A stretch of DNA of 64,000 nt from CAWKEY01 sp963696315 (GTDB taxonomy: Bacteria; Pseudomonadota; Gammaproteobacteria; Methylococcales; Methylomonadaceae): the NCBI GenBank assembly GCA_963696315.1, contig CAVOJU010000025.1, positions 76,364 to 140,363 on the forward strand, read 5' to 3'. The notes beneath the pieces were generated by a model. The model was not told where the DNA came from. It saw only the letters and a program-made list of their open reading frames with translations, and searched no databases. This document shows, one piece after another, positions 27,222 to 35,731 of the stretch (the first letter of the stretch is position 1; every line of letters begins with the position of its first letter). A program made the position numbers and the translations under genes.

Positions 27222-27252
27222 AGTCGGGCATGCTTTTTATGCCCGACTTTTC
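27222..27252 (+). terminator. Rho-independent terminator after the haloperoxidase gene
   Basis: A perfect 10-bp stem (agtcgggcat with atgcccgact), a 7-base T-rich loop, then TTTC. Confidence 0.85.
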
Positions 27253-27391
27253 GGTCGTTGACTTTGGGCACGGCAACCGGCTTAGCCACTGCCGTTCTGA
27301 CAATGAATGCCGAAGCCCGAATATGAGGCAATGGAATTGTTAGAGCTGGTGCTCGATGATGTCCATGCTTACCGCCTGCGCGCCGCCGCCC

Positions 27392-27420
27392 AAAACCTTA
27401 GCCCTGCAGGCCGGGCTAAG
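27392..27420 (-). terminator. Terminator of the tRNA-Pro gene
   Basis: Inverted repeat cttagccc / gggctaag (27397-27404 and 27413-27420). On the minus strand it is followed within two bases by TTTT (27395-27392). It lies about 50 bases past the 3' end of the tRNA. Confidence 0.65.
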
Positions 27421-27471
27421 CCTGTTTGAGCGCAAGCGAAAATGGGCGTTTTTGGAACACCAATGCTGAAT

Positions 27472-27548
27472 TGGTCGGAGTGAGAGGATTCGAACCTCCG
27501 GCCCCTGCCTCCCGAAGGCAGTGCTCTACCAAGCTGAGCTACACTCCG
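27472..27548 (-). tRNA. tRNA-Pro (anticodon CGG)
   Basis: Full cloverleaf of 77 bases with the CCA end encoded. The acceptor stem is cggagtg / cactccg with discriminator A. The D arm is gctcagcttggtagagc. The anticodon stem ctgcc / ggcag encloses loop ttcggga, giving anticodon CGG, which reads CCG. The T arm is ggagg-ttcgaat-cctct with one G-U pair. It is a single gene with its own terminator. I looked for signs of an integrated element at its 3' end and saw none. Confidence 0.97.
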
Positions 27549-27868
27549 TATCGGCGGATCGCTGATCGACCGGCCAGACACATTTTAACAAAATTTTCCG
27601 TCATTGCATCCATTACCATTGCCGGCATTACCGGTGAACGCAAGAATCCGTAAAATTCAAAACAAATCAGACTATCATATTATGCAGCTTTCACCCTTTG
27701 GGTAACGATCTACAACTTGGTATCCCTTTGAATATTTTCGTGCTTTTTGTGATGTTCGTGGCTCAAATGATTTGTTTAGGTTCATTGTCCGCGTTTCGAT
27801 TTTAAGGTTAAACAGATTACGAGAACCGCCCTCTTTTCTTGCCAACAACCCAGAACTGTCCGGCCAAC

Positions 27869-28636
27869 ATGACGCTATCCTCATTGCTTGAATCCTTCTT
27901 CAAATGGCTGTTCCTGCTCAGCGTCTTAACGATGGCCGCCAGTTATTTTTACAAGGATAAAATCCCTGATCCAGGATTCTACGATCTTGAACAACTACTC
28001 AGCCCAAGGCAAATGCCCACAGCCGAGCCGGCGTTTATAACGCAGGTCAATGACCAGGAATACACGATTACGCCCAGGTTCAACTATGAACTGGACGGCG
28101 TTATCGTCAGCTACCACAACGCCGATACTTTTAGCGACATATGGCATCACAAACGCTGGAAGGATTTTATCAATTTGCGTGATCTCTGCGTCATTTGGGG
28201 GAGAAACGTGGCGACAGGCGTTTATCAGCGCATGAAATTCAGCAATGATAGCTGGACGTGCTGGGCATCCTGGCCGGATCAAGAAACCGGATCACAGTTT
28301 AAAATGAACGCCTTATCCAATAACCACCTGCTCACCGATGACAACGCCCTTAAAAGCGCCTTGATGTCTGCCGAACCCGGCGACCATATCCGACTTAAAG
28401 GCGTCCTGGCCGAATACGCGAACAAAGCCAACGGCTTTCAGCGCGGCACCAGCACTGTTCGCGAGGACACCGGCAATGGCGCTTGCGAAACCGTTTATCT
28501 GACGGGTTTTGAGATCATCAAGAAGGCAAACCGCAAGTCTCGCCGTTTATATACATTGGCAAAATGGCTGAGCCTTATTTCCGCCATCGGGTTTTCAGTC
28601 ATGTTTGTCGTCACTCCGGTCAAAAACACATTTTAA
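27869..28636 (+). CDS. Membrane-anchored protein of unknown function
   Basis: Protein of 255 residues from the ATG at 27869. It has a hydrophobic helix near the N-terminus (about 11-29, WLFLLSVLTMAASYFY) and another at the C-terminus (about 230-250, LISAIGFSVMFVVTPV), with a large soluble region between. That region contains AEPAFITQVNDQEYTITPRF, several Trp, and DLCVIWGRNV; it has the look of an extracytoplasmic domain. I do not recognise the family. The gene is not linked to an obvious operon: tRNA-Pro is upstream on the other strand, and a PLP-enzyme gene follows 160 bases later. Confidence 0.65.
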   Translation: MTLSSLLESFFKWLFLLSVLTMAASYFYKDKIPDPGFYDLEQLLSPRQMPTAEPAFITQVNDQEYTITPRFNYELDGVIVSYHNADTFSDIWHHKRWKDFINLRDLCVIWGRNVATGVYQRMKFSNDSWTCWASWPDQETGSQFKMNALSNNHLLTDDNALKSALMSAEPGDHIRLKGVLAEYANKANGFQRGTSTVREDTGNGACETVYLTGFEIIKKANRKSRRLYTLAKWLSLISAIGFSVMFVVTPVKNTF

Positions 28637-28796
28637 CAAGCCGTTACACTGTGGCCGATTGGCAGCCAGCCTCCATAAAGCAACACAGAGTCCTGAAAGT
28701 GGAAAACCGCCGCTTGGCTGATACATAATACTAAAGCAGTGTACTATGCTGGCAAAATCCATTCGTGATCTGACTTTCGCGTCAGGAGACTGAAAA

Positions 28797-29979
28797 ATGA
28801 AAAAGATGAAGTTTGGCACCCTGTGTGTGCATGCCGGAGAACGCCCCGATCCCACCAGCGGAGCCCATACCACGCCGATTTATCAAACCTCGACGTTTGT
28901 ATTCGATAGTGCCGAGCAAGGGGCAGCCCGATTTGCAGGGGAAGAGGAAGGCTACATCTATGCCCGGCTAATGCCTAACACGCCTACTCATGCCGTTTTG
29001 ATAGAAAAAATCGCCGCTCTCGAAGGCGCTGAAACAGGACAGTCCTTCTCCTTCGGGCATGGCCGCAATTACCGGCGTTGCACTGTCGTTTCTAAAAAAG
29101 GGTGATCACTTGCTGTCAACCGACGTGGTCTACGGCGGCACTTATGAACTCTTTGAGACAGTGTTGACCCGGTTAGGCATCGAAGTCAGTTTCGTGGATA
29201 CGACTGATCCTGAACAAGTGCAGCGTCATCTGAAAAAGAACACCCGCATGGTCTTTCTGGAAACGCCGGCGAATCCAACCATGAAGATTTGCGATATAGC
29301 CGCCATTTGCGCGATGGCCAGGCAAGCGGGCGCTGTATCCATTGTCGACAATACTTTTGCGACACCGATGTTTCAGAAACCGCTGCAACTGGGTGCCGAC
29401 GCCGTGCTGCACAGTTGCACCAAATATATAGGCGGGCACGCCGATTTGTTGGGCGGTGTTGTGGTTGGCAGCGCTGAATTCATCAAAACTATGAGTCCGG
29501 TCGTTAACACAACGGGACTCACCATGGCCCCGCACGAAGCCTGGCTCTGTATCCGCGGACTGAAAACCTTGCATTTGAGGATGGCGAAACACGCGAATAA
29601 TGCGTTGGAGGTAGCCCGGTTTCTGGAAGCGCATCGGAACATTGCCTGGGTTAGATATCCGGGTTTGCCCAGCCATCCGCAGTATGATATTGCCCAGAAA
29701 CAAATGAGCGGATTTGGCGGCATGTTGTCATTCGGCGTTGCCGGCGGCATCGAAGCGGGCCGTAAACTCATGAACAGCCTGGAGCTTTGCAGCCTGGCCG
29801 TCAGCCTCGGTGCTGTGGATACCTTGATCTCGCATCCGGCTTCCATGACGCATGCGGGCGTTCCGAAGGACGTGCGCATCAAAACAGGCATCACCGACGA
29901 ATTGGTCAGACTTTCTGTCGGTATCGAGGACGCTGAAGACATCATCGCGGATCTCGATCAGGCCTTGGCGAGACTGTAG
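28797..29979 (+). pseudogene. Methionine gamma-lyase-like PLP enzyme, frameshifted
   Basis: Trans-sulfuration family enzyme of about 394 codons. The first frame begins MKFGTLCVHAGERPDPTSG and continues AHTTPIYQTSTFVF. The second resumes with GMAAITGVALSFLKKGDHLL. They join if one base is removed between about 29040 and 29056, just before the glycine-rich phosphate-binding turn. The PLP lysine lies in HSCTKYIGGHADLLGG, and the C-terminus ends VRLSVGIEDAEDIIADLDQAL. Methionine gamma-lyase, cystathionine gamma-lyase and O-acylhomoserine sulfhydrylase are all possible. The segment YARLMPNTPTHAVL also has two more residues than the usual Y-x-R-x-x-NPT. As read, the enzyme is split. Confidence 0.75.
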
Positions 29980-30101
29980 TTCCAAGCGCGAATTGATAGG
30001 GTTTACGTCATAGCCTTGGGCATGAACGCCGGCTTGGTCAGCATAATCCAAGGTACTGTTAAAAACACGAACTTTTTCACTATCAGATAAGGACTGAGGT
30101 T

Positions 30102-30590
30102 ATGAAATTGACAATTATTGTGCTTGATCGTTGGACAAAATTCATTAAACAATTGGTCGAACTTACCTGGTATCAGCGCTTTGAGCACATTGTATCGTTG
30201 GCGCTGACAATTCTGGTGAGTCTTATCATGCTGGTGGCTATATTTCGTTTGGGCGTAGGCATTATCCATGGCTTGTTATTTGGATTTCTCAACCCTCTTG
30301 AGCATAGCGTTTTTCAATCCGTATTTGGAGAAATCATGACTTTGTTAATCGCAATGGAATTCAATCATACGATTCACCTGGTTGCCTTGCGTAAACAAAG
30401 CATCATCCAGGTCAAGACAGTCCTGCTGATCGCTATACTCGCCCTCGCTCGCAAGATTATTATCATGGACATGCATCAAGTCGATAGCAATCAAATGCTG
30501 GGATTGGCCGCGCTTATCTTGGCGCTGGGTGGCGTTTACTGGATGATGCGTGAGCGGGATGACCGTTTGACGAACATCGAAAACACATGA
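30102..30590 (+). CDS. PsiE-family membrane protein
   Basis: Membrane protein of 162 residues with four predicted helices. The pattern matches the phosphate-starvation-inducible PsiE family: FEHIVSLALTILVSLIMLVA, then EIMTLLIAMEFNHTI, and a last helix followed by a charged tail. The biochemical role of the family is unknown. No Pho box was identified upstream. The gene stands alone between the lyase gene and a dehydrogenase. Confidence 0.75.
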   Translation: MKLTIIVLDRWTKFIKQLVELTWYQRFEHIVSLALTILVSLIMLVAIFRLGVGIIHGLLFGFLNPLEHSVFQSVFGEIMTLLIAMEFNHTIHLVALRKQSIIQVKTVLLIAILALARKIIIMDMHQVDSNQMLGLAALILALGGVYWMMRERDDRLTNIENT

Positions 30591-30686
30591 GTCGGGCTAC
30601 CGCAGGATAAGATGCCTTGAAAGGTTTCTGGTCATAGCATATTCAATCAAAGCTAATAGTGCTGCCAATCTGTAAGGGTGAGATCA

Positions 30687-31712
30687 ATGAGAGCAATGGT
30701 TTTAAAAAGACTCTGCAGCCTTGCAGAAAATCAAATACCGCTGGAGCTTATGGAGCTGCCCGTTCCTGTCGCCGGTGAAAAAGAAATTCTGCTGAAAGTT
30801 TCAGTATGCGGGGTTTGCCATACCGAGCTGGATGAAATTGAGGGTCGCACGCCGCCTGCACAATTACCCATAGTTCCGGGACATCAAGTGGTAGGCCGGG
30901 TTGAAGCCGTCGGCAGGCAAGTCAGCAGCATTAAGATAGGCGACCGGGTTGGCGTCGCCTGGATTTTCTCTGCTTGCGGAGCCTGTAAATTCTGTCTGGC
31001 TGGCAATGAAAATCTGTGTCAGTCTTTCGAGGCGACGGGTCGCGATGCCAACGGCGGCTATGCCCAGTATATGACCGTTGCGGAAAGTTTCGCTTATGCC
31101 ATTCCGGAAGTCTTTTCCGACGCACAAGCCGCTCCCTTGCTGTGTGCCGGCGCCATCGGCTATCGTTCACTCCGCTTAACGGGTCTAAAGGATGGCCAAC
31201 GCCTGGGTTTGACCGGCTTTGGCGCATCGGGCCACCTGGTTTTAAAGATGGTCAAATACCGGTATCCCAATACCGAAGTCTATGTGTTTGCCCGCAGCCC
31301 CGAAGAAAGAGCGTTTGCCCGGGAACTGGGCGCGGTTTGGGCGGGAGAGACCACCGAACATGCGCCGCATAAACTGGACAGCATCATTGATACGACGCCG
31401 GCCTGGGAGCCCATCATTGAGGCCTTGGCGAATCTGGAATCCGGCGGCAGGCTGGTCATTAATGCAATCCGCAAGGAAGGCGACAAGCATAGTCTGCTGA
31501 AACTTGATTATCCGGCTCACCTGTGGCTGGAAAAAGAGATAAAGAGCGTCGCCAATATTACCCGTCGTGATGTAACGGAGTTCTTGAGCCTGGCGGCTGA
31601 AATGAATCTCAAGCCCGAAGTTCAGATATTCGCATTGGCGCAGGCAAACGAGGCCTTGCTTGAATTGAAGACTGGAAAAATCCGCGGCGCCAAGGTGCTG
31701 GCAATTGATTGA
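30687..31712 (+). CDS. Zinc-dependent alcohol dehydrogenase
   Basis: Medium-chain dehydrogenase of 341 residues. The catalytic zinc ligands are in VCGVCHTELDEIEGR and VPGHQVVGRVEAVG. The structural zinc site has four cysteines in CGACKFCLAGNENLC. The nucleotide fold has a somewhat altered glycine motif (LTGFGASGHLVLKM). It resembles the AdhA-like group that reduces or oxidises small alcohols and aldehydes. The start at 30687 is preferred over the GTG at 30678 because a purine-rich site (taaggg) lies just upstream of it. The gene is complete. Confidence 0.85.
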   Translation: MRAMVLKRLCSLAENQIPLELMELPVPVAGEKEILLKVSVCGVCHTELDEIEGRTPPAQLPIVPGHQVVGRVEAVGRQVSSIKIGDRVGVAWIFSACGACKFCLAGNENLCQSFEATGRDANGGYAQYMTVAESFAYAIPEVFSDAQAAPLLCAGAIGYRSLRLTGLKDGQRLGLTGFGASGHLVLKMVKYRYPNTEVYVFARSPEERAFARELGAVWAGETTEHAPHKLDSIIDTTPAWEPIIEALANLESGGRLVINAIRKEGDKHSLLKLDYPAHLWLEKEIKSVANITRRDVTEFLSLAAEMNLKPEVQIFALAQANEALLELKTGKIRGAKVLAID

Positions 31713-31872
31713 AGCGAAATAAGCCAGCGTTGCTCGGCAAAACACACCCAGGCAGCGAATGATGCGCTTTTGGATGATTAGCAGCTCTGATTTGCAGATG
31801 CAGCAAAGCCCCTGACGCGGCTCTGCATTCGCCGCAGGTAGCACTCAAAATCAACATACGCCGTAAAGCCCA

Positions 31873-31904
31873 GCGCCGCTATGAATGGTTATCCATAGCG
31901 GCGC
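31873..31904. terminator. Hairpin between convergent genes
   Basis: A perfect 11-bp stem (gcgccgctatg with catagcggcgc) has a 10-base loop. It lies midway between the dehydrogenase (+) and groEL (-), which converge. No T-tract is visible on either side, so its use as a bidirectional terminator is inferred from position. Confidence 0.5.
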
Positions 31905-31949
31905 CTATGCCTGCTTCAGGGGTTATTAAGATTACTTACGTGACATGAG

Positions 31950-33578
31950 TTACATCATTTCATCCATGCCGGCGCCCGGATAGCCAGCGCCTTTTTCCAC
32001 TTTTGGCAGTTCAGCGATCATCGCTTCGGTGGTCAATAGTAAACCCGCTATCGATGATGCATTTTGCAGCGCGAAACGGGTAACCTTGGTGGGGTCCAAA
32101 ATGCCCATTTCGAACATGTCGCCGAATGCTCCTGTAGCGGCGTTGTAACCAAAATTGCCTTTACCTTCCGCGCATTGATGCACGATGACAGAAGGTTCCA
32201 CACCGGCATTTTGCACAATCTGGCGCAATGGCTCTTCAATCACGCGGGCAAGAATTTTAATGCCGACGTTCTGATCGGCATTATCGCCGCTCAAATTTTT
32301 GATGGCATTCTGGCAGCGCAGCAAGGCAATGCCGCCTCCTGGAACTACGCCCTCTTCGACGGCCGCCCGGGTTGCATGCAAGGCATCTTCAACGCGCGCT
32401 TTTTTCTCTTTCATTTCAACTTCGGTCGCAGCGCCGATCTTAATCACGGCAACGCCGCCTGCCAGCTTGGCCAGGCGTTCCTGCAGCTTTTCCTTGTCAT
32501 AGCTGGACGTTGTATCCTCAATCTGCTGGCGAATCTGCTTAACTCTTGCCTGGATGTCATGGTCACTGCCGGCACCACTGATAATAGTGGTGTCGTCTTT
32601 GCTGATATGAACTTTTTTGGCGCTGCCCAGATCATCAAGCTGAACTTTTTCAAGGCTCAGACCCACTTCCTCGGAAATGACCTTGCCGCCGGTGAGAACC
32701 GCAATATCTTCCAGCATGGCCTTGCGGCGGTCACCAAATCCCGGCGCTTTAACGGCAGCCAATTTAATGATGCCGCGGATAGTGTTGACCACCAGGGTCG
32801 CCAGCGCTTCGCCTTCAACATCTTCAGCCACGATCAACAGAGGCTTGCCGGCTTTGGCGACACTTTCCAGCAAGGGCAGCAAATCGCGGATATTGGAAAT
32901 TTTTTTGTCATGCAGCAGGATATAAGGCTCCTCCAGCTCCACGTTCATGGTTTCCTTATTGTTAATGAAATAGGGTGACAGGTAACCACGATCAAACTGC
33001 ATGCCTTCAACGACTTCCAGTTCGTTTTGCAGGCCCGAACCGTCCTCAACGGTAATGACGCCTTCTTTACCGACCTTATCCATGGCATCGGCAATAATCT
33101 GCCCGATATCGGCGTCGGCATTAGCCGAAATGGTGCCGACCTGGGCAATAGCCTTGCTGTCTGCGCAGGGTACCGAAATTTTTTTCAGTTCATCAACGAC
33201 GGCCGTTACCGCCTTGTCGATACCGCGTTTGATATCCATGGGATTAGCGCCAGCGGCTACTGATTTCATGCCTTCGCGAAAAATAGCTTCGGCCAGCACG
33301 GTAGCGGTAGTGGTGCCGTCCCCTGCCACATCCGAGGTTTTGGAAGCGACTTCCTTGACCATCTGCGCACCCATGTTTTCAAATTTGTCCTTGAGGGTAA
33401 TTTCCTTGGCGACGGATACGCCGTCCTTGGTCACGATGGGCGAGCCATACGTCTTTTCCAGCACGACATTGCGGCCTTTGGGCCCAAGCGTCTGTTTAAC
33501 GGCTTTAGCCAGAATCGAGACACCGCTGGCAATCTTATGACGCGCATCATCTGCAAAAATTATTTCTTTAGCTGACAT
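31950..33578 (-). CDS. groEL: Chaperonin GroEL
   Basis: 60-kDa chaperonin of 542 residues, forming double seven-membered rings that fold proteins with GroES. It has the N-terminal VKQTLGPKGRNVVLEK, the ATP-site DGTTTATVLA and the family run AAVEEGVVPGGGIALL. The C-terminus ends PGAGMDEMM and lacks the long GGM repeats of E. coli GroEL. That slightly short tail suggests it may be one of several GroEL copies in the genome. It follows groES by 42 bases. Confidence 0.96.
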   Translation of the reverse strand: MSAKEIIFADDARHKIASGVSILAKAVKQTLGPKGRNVVLEKTYGSPIVTKDGVSVAKEITLKDKFENMGAQMVKEVASKTSDVAGDGTTTATVLAEAIFREGMKSVAAGANPMDIKRGIDKAVTAVVDELKKISVPCADSKAIAQVGTISANADADIGQIIADAMDKVGKEGVITVEDGSGLQNELEVVEGMQFDRGYLSPYFINNKETMNVELEEPYILLHDKKISNIRDLLPLLESVAKAGKPLLIVAEDVEGEALATLVVNTIRGIIKLAAVKAPGFGDRRKAMLEDIAVLTGGKVISEEVGLSLEKVQLDDLGSAKKVHISKDDTTIISGAGSDHDIQARVKQIRQQIEDTTSSYDKEKLQERLAKLAGGVAVIKIGAATEVEMKEKKARVEDALHATRAAVEEGVVPGGGIALLRCQNAIKNLSGDNADQNVGIKILARVIEEPLRQIVQNAGVEPSVIVHQCAEGKGNFGYNAATGAFGDMFEMGILDPTKVTRFALQNASSIAGLLLTTEAMIAELPKVEKGAGYPGAGMDEMM

Positions 33579-33620
33579 GATTAGTTACCTCTGAATGGAA
33601 TTGATCAAATACATACAACG

Positions 33621-33911
33621 TTAAGCATCGAGAACCGCCATGATGTCACTTTCACGCATGACCAGCAGTTGTTCATCGCCGATTTTGACTTCATTGCCGG
33701 CGTATTTGCCGTAAAGCACCTTGTCGCCGACCTTGACCGCAAGCGGGCATAGCTTTCCATTGTCCAGAATTTTACCTTTCCCGACCGCGATCACTTCGCC
33801 TTTTACCGGTTTTTCCGCCGCAGAATCAGGAATCACAATTCCGCCCGGCGTGATTTTTTCTTCCTCACAGCGCTTGATTACCACACGATCAGATAATGGC
33901 TGAATATTCAT
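33621..33911 (-). CDS. groES: Co-chaperonin GroES
   Basis: Lid of the chaperonin, 96 residues. It starts MNIQPLSDRVVIKRCEEEKI, then the mobile loop TPGGIVIPDSAAEKPVKGEV, and ends with EVKIGDEQLLVMRESDIMAVL. A ribosome site (ggag) precedes the ATG. groEL follows in the same operon. I could not identify a convincing heat-shock promoter or CIRCE element in the upstream 130 bases. Confidence 0.95.
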   Translation of the reverse strand: MNIQPLSDRVVIKRCEEEKITPGGIVIPDSAAEKPVKGEVIAVGKGKILDNGKLCPLAVKVGDKVLYGKYAGNEVKIGDEQLLVMRESDIMAVLDA

Positions 33912-34444
33912 ATGCTTTTCTCCAAGTGATTGAAATTTAAATATAAAGATTAATTAAGTAGACAAAGTTCAGCGCTATACAAGCGATTACGCTGCAACAA
34001 TAGGGTTGGTTTTTATAATTTCAAGCCCATGCTGCGATCGGACTGTTGGCTTTTTATTGATCGGCCGAACAAGCTGGATGACTTGGTAGAGATTCAGAGC
34101 GACTGACCTGACTTCGCCTAATCTGCCAATACGCTCCTAAACCATTACGGATTGGCAAATAAAATATAAAATCAGGTAAATTTCCGGCGAGGGTAAAAAC
34201 TGCCAGGTAATGAAAAACAAACTGGAAAATTGCCAGGGTTATGCGGCAGATCAAAAACCTGCCTGATTTCACGGTACAGCCTTTAGAGAGCACTTCACAG
34301 TGCACTAGTGAAGCGCCATAACATCCCGATATCCTTGCAAAGATACCGGGATGTCATGCAGGGCTCAGGTTTTTCGATAACATGCAACTTCATGCACCCA
34401 AATCACCCTAGCCATTCTGCGAGTAAACGGGGAATCACTCCGAA
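33912..34444. other. Intergenic region between groES and hsp20
   Basis: About 530 bases with no credible gene. It must hold the groES promoter at its left end. At 34321-34354 there is an inverted repeat (acatcccgatatc with gataccgggatgt, one mismatch, 8-base loop) without a T-tract. It may end the hsp20 transcript or be a dispersed repeat. Confidence 0.5.
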
Positions 34445-34999
34445 CTATTTGATCTCGATGGATTTACGCTTGCTTTTCTCGGTTTTCGGAATTGTTACTT
34501 TCAATATGCCGTCTTTGAAGGATGCCGCAACATGCTCGTTATCGACATTCTCGGGCAAGGACAGCGTGCGCTGAAATTCGCCACGGGTTATTTCACGGCG
34601 AAAATATTTGCCGGGGTGAAATTCGCCACGGGTTATTTCACGGCGAAAATATTTGCCTTCTTCTTTTTTTTCTTCTTTTGTTGAAGCACGGATGGTAATC
34701 GTCTGATTATTAATGGAAACATCCAGATCTTCTTTTTTAACACCGGGCAATGCCGCCTGCACCTCTATTTCATGGTCGTGATCGATAATGTCTACTTTTG
34801 GAAATCCTTTTTCCAGTCCGCCCGGATAACCCAAGTCAAGTAAACGAGGCCATCTCCGTGACAGAAAGTTATCAAAGAAATCATCAAATTCGTCAAATGA
34901 CAATAAACCACCTGATGATTGAGGCATGATTTCCGTACCTTTTTTCGATTCTTTTTCTTTAGCGCTCATGGCTTTCTCCCATTCTTGTTGGTTTAACAA
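34445..34999 (-). CDS. Hsp20 small heat-shock protein with internal duplication
   Basis: Small heat-shock protein of 184 residues that binds unfolding proteins. The N-terminal arm contains FDEFDDFFDNFLSRRWPRL. The alpha-crystallin domain begins PKVDIIDHDHEIEVQAALPG, and the tail ends with an IPK motif and KSIEIK. In the middle, the block GKYFRREITRGEF occurs twice in succession (GEFH then GEFQ). This is a 15-residue insertion relative to normal Hsp20 proteins, and it comes from a 45-bp duplication. The insert lies in the loop and strand that normally mediate dimer contact, so assembly may be altered. The gene lies near groESL and a DUF2934 gene. Confidence 0.88.
   Translation of the reverse strand: MLNQQEWEKAMSAKEKESKKGTEIMPQSSGGLLSFDEFDDFFDNFLSRRWPRLLDLGYPGGLEKGFPKVDIIDHDHEIEVQAALPGVKKEDLDVSINNQTITIRASTKEEKKEEGKYFRREITRGEFHPGKYFRREITRGEFQRTLSLPENVDNEHVAASFKDGILKVTIPKTEKSKRKSIEIK
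34572..34657. repeat. 45-bp in-frame tandem duplication inside hsp20
   Basis: The 41-base sequence at 34572-34612 recurs identically at 34617-34657, with a period of exactly 45 bases (15 codons). The lack of any difference between the two suggests a recent event, or an assembly artefact. Confidence 0.9.
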
Positions 35000-35020
35000 T
35001 ACTGATTATTTTACATATGG

Positions 35021-35215
35021 TTAGCGCATTATATCGGCTAAATCCCGCTCTGCCTCAAGCCAGTCCTCCATTTCATGGCCGGGTGCAAAACCACGGCGTT
35101 CGGCTTTGTAATACGCCAGCTCGGCAATCTGGGCTTCAATATCCGGAAGAACTTCCGGCATGCAAGAGTCTTCAGGAGTTGAACTTGTCCCATTTAATGC
35201 TTTATTGACAGCCAT
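35021..35215 (-). CDS. DUF2934 protein
   Basis: Small soluble protein of 64 residues. The C-terminal half matches the DUF2934 pattern: IAELAYYKAERRGFAPGHEM then DWLEAERDL. The function is unknown; such genes often sit near stress or small heat-shock genes, as here. It is encoded 21 bases upstream of hsp20 on the same strand, so the two may be cotranscribed. Confidence 0.8.
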   Translation of the reverse strand: MAVNKALNGTSSTPEDSCMPEVLPDIEAQIAELAYYKAERRGFAPGHEMEDWLEAERDLADIMR

Positions 35216-35731
35216 TTTTTATCATCACTGGGTTAATTTTTCAAAGGGAACAAGGCACCCCATATGGCATAAAGCCCATGGGACACAATAGGTCGAGAAT
35301 AAAAAAAATGATATTAGTACAAATACCTACTTGGCACTGAACATCAAACAACAGAAAAAGCTGGCATTCACGTTGTTAGCTCCTTGACGATCACACGCTA
35401 ACCACCCAAATCATATACCACAGTGAGTCCATGAATGGAACAGCCGTATTCGTTTAGTACAACGCCAAAATATTCTTGGCGCGCGCCTTCTCCGGGCGTT
35501 TCCACCAGGCGTTTTTTGGGGACGTGGCTAAAAATTTTTCCTTGCTCGCGCTTGATAGTAAGACGTCATTGCTTTGGTTCAGTGCTATTTTGGGTGAAGG
35601 GATGCTCTAGTGAGTAAGCCAAATTGCTTTTTACCCTTACTGCAGCGCATAGGGAAGAACGCCTCTGCGAGGTTTCCTCCCCATAGTGGTATTAAGGGTT
35701 GCACTCTTACCGGAAAACATCCGGGAGCATC
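35216..35731. other. Intergenic region without a recognisable gene
   Basis: About 515 bases. A 60-codon open frame (35435-35617, +) has a Ser/Arg/Cys-rich composition unlike a normal protein and is probably chance or a remnant. No hairpin, repeat or promoter stood out. Confidence 0.35.

Noticed and set aside
27472..27548. Integration site of an island at tRNA-Pro
   Set aside because: No integrase gene or repeated tRNA 3' end was found nearby.
32064..32978. 304-codon frame antisense to groEL
   Set aside because: groEL is unmistakable on the other strand; this frame has Phe/Asn/Gly-rich shadow composition.
33912..34050. CIRCE element or sigma-32 promoter before groES
   Set aside because: No 9-9-9 CIRCE palindrome and no convincing -35/-10 heat-shock boxes were visible.
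34054..34305. 83-codon frame between groES and hsp20
   Set aside because: No ribosome site or homology pattern; chance frame in an intergenic region.
35435..35617. 60-codon frame upstream of the efflux channel
   Set aside because: Ser/Arg/Cys/Trp-rich composition without a family pattern; kept only as a note for the gap.
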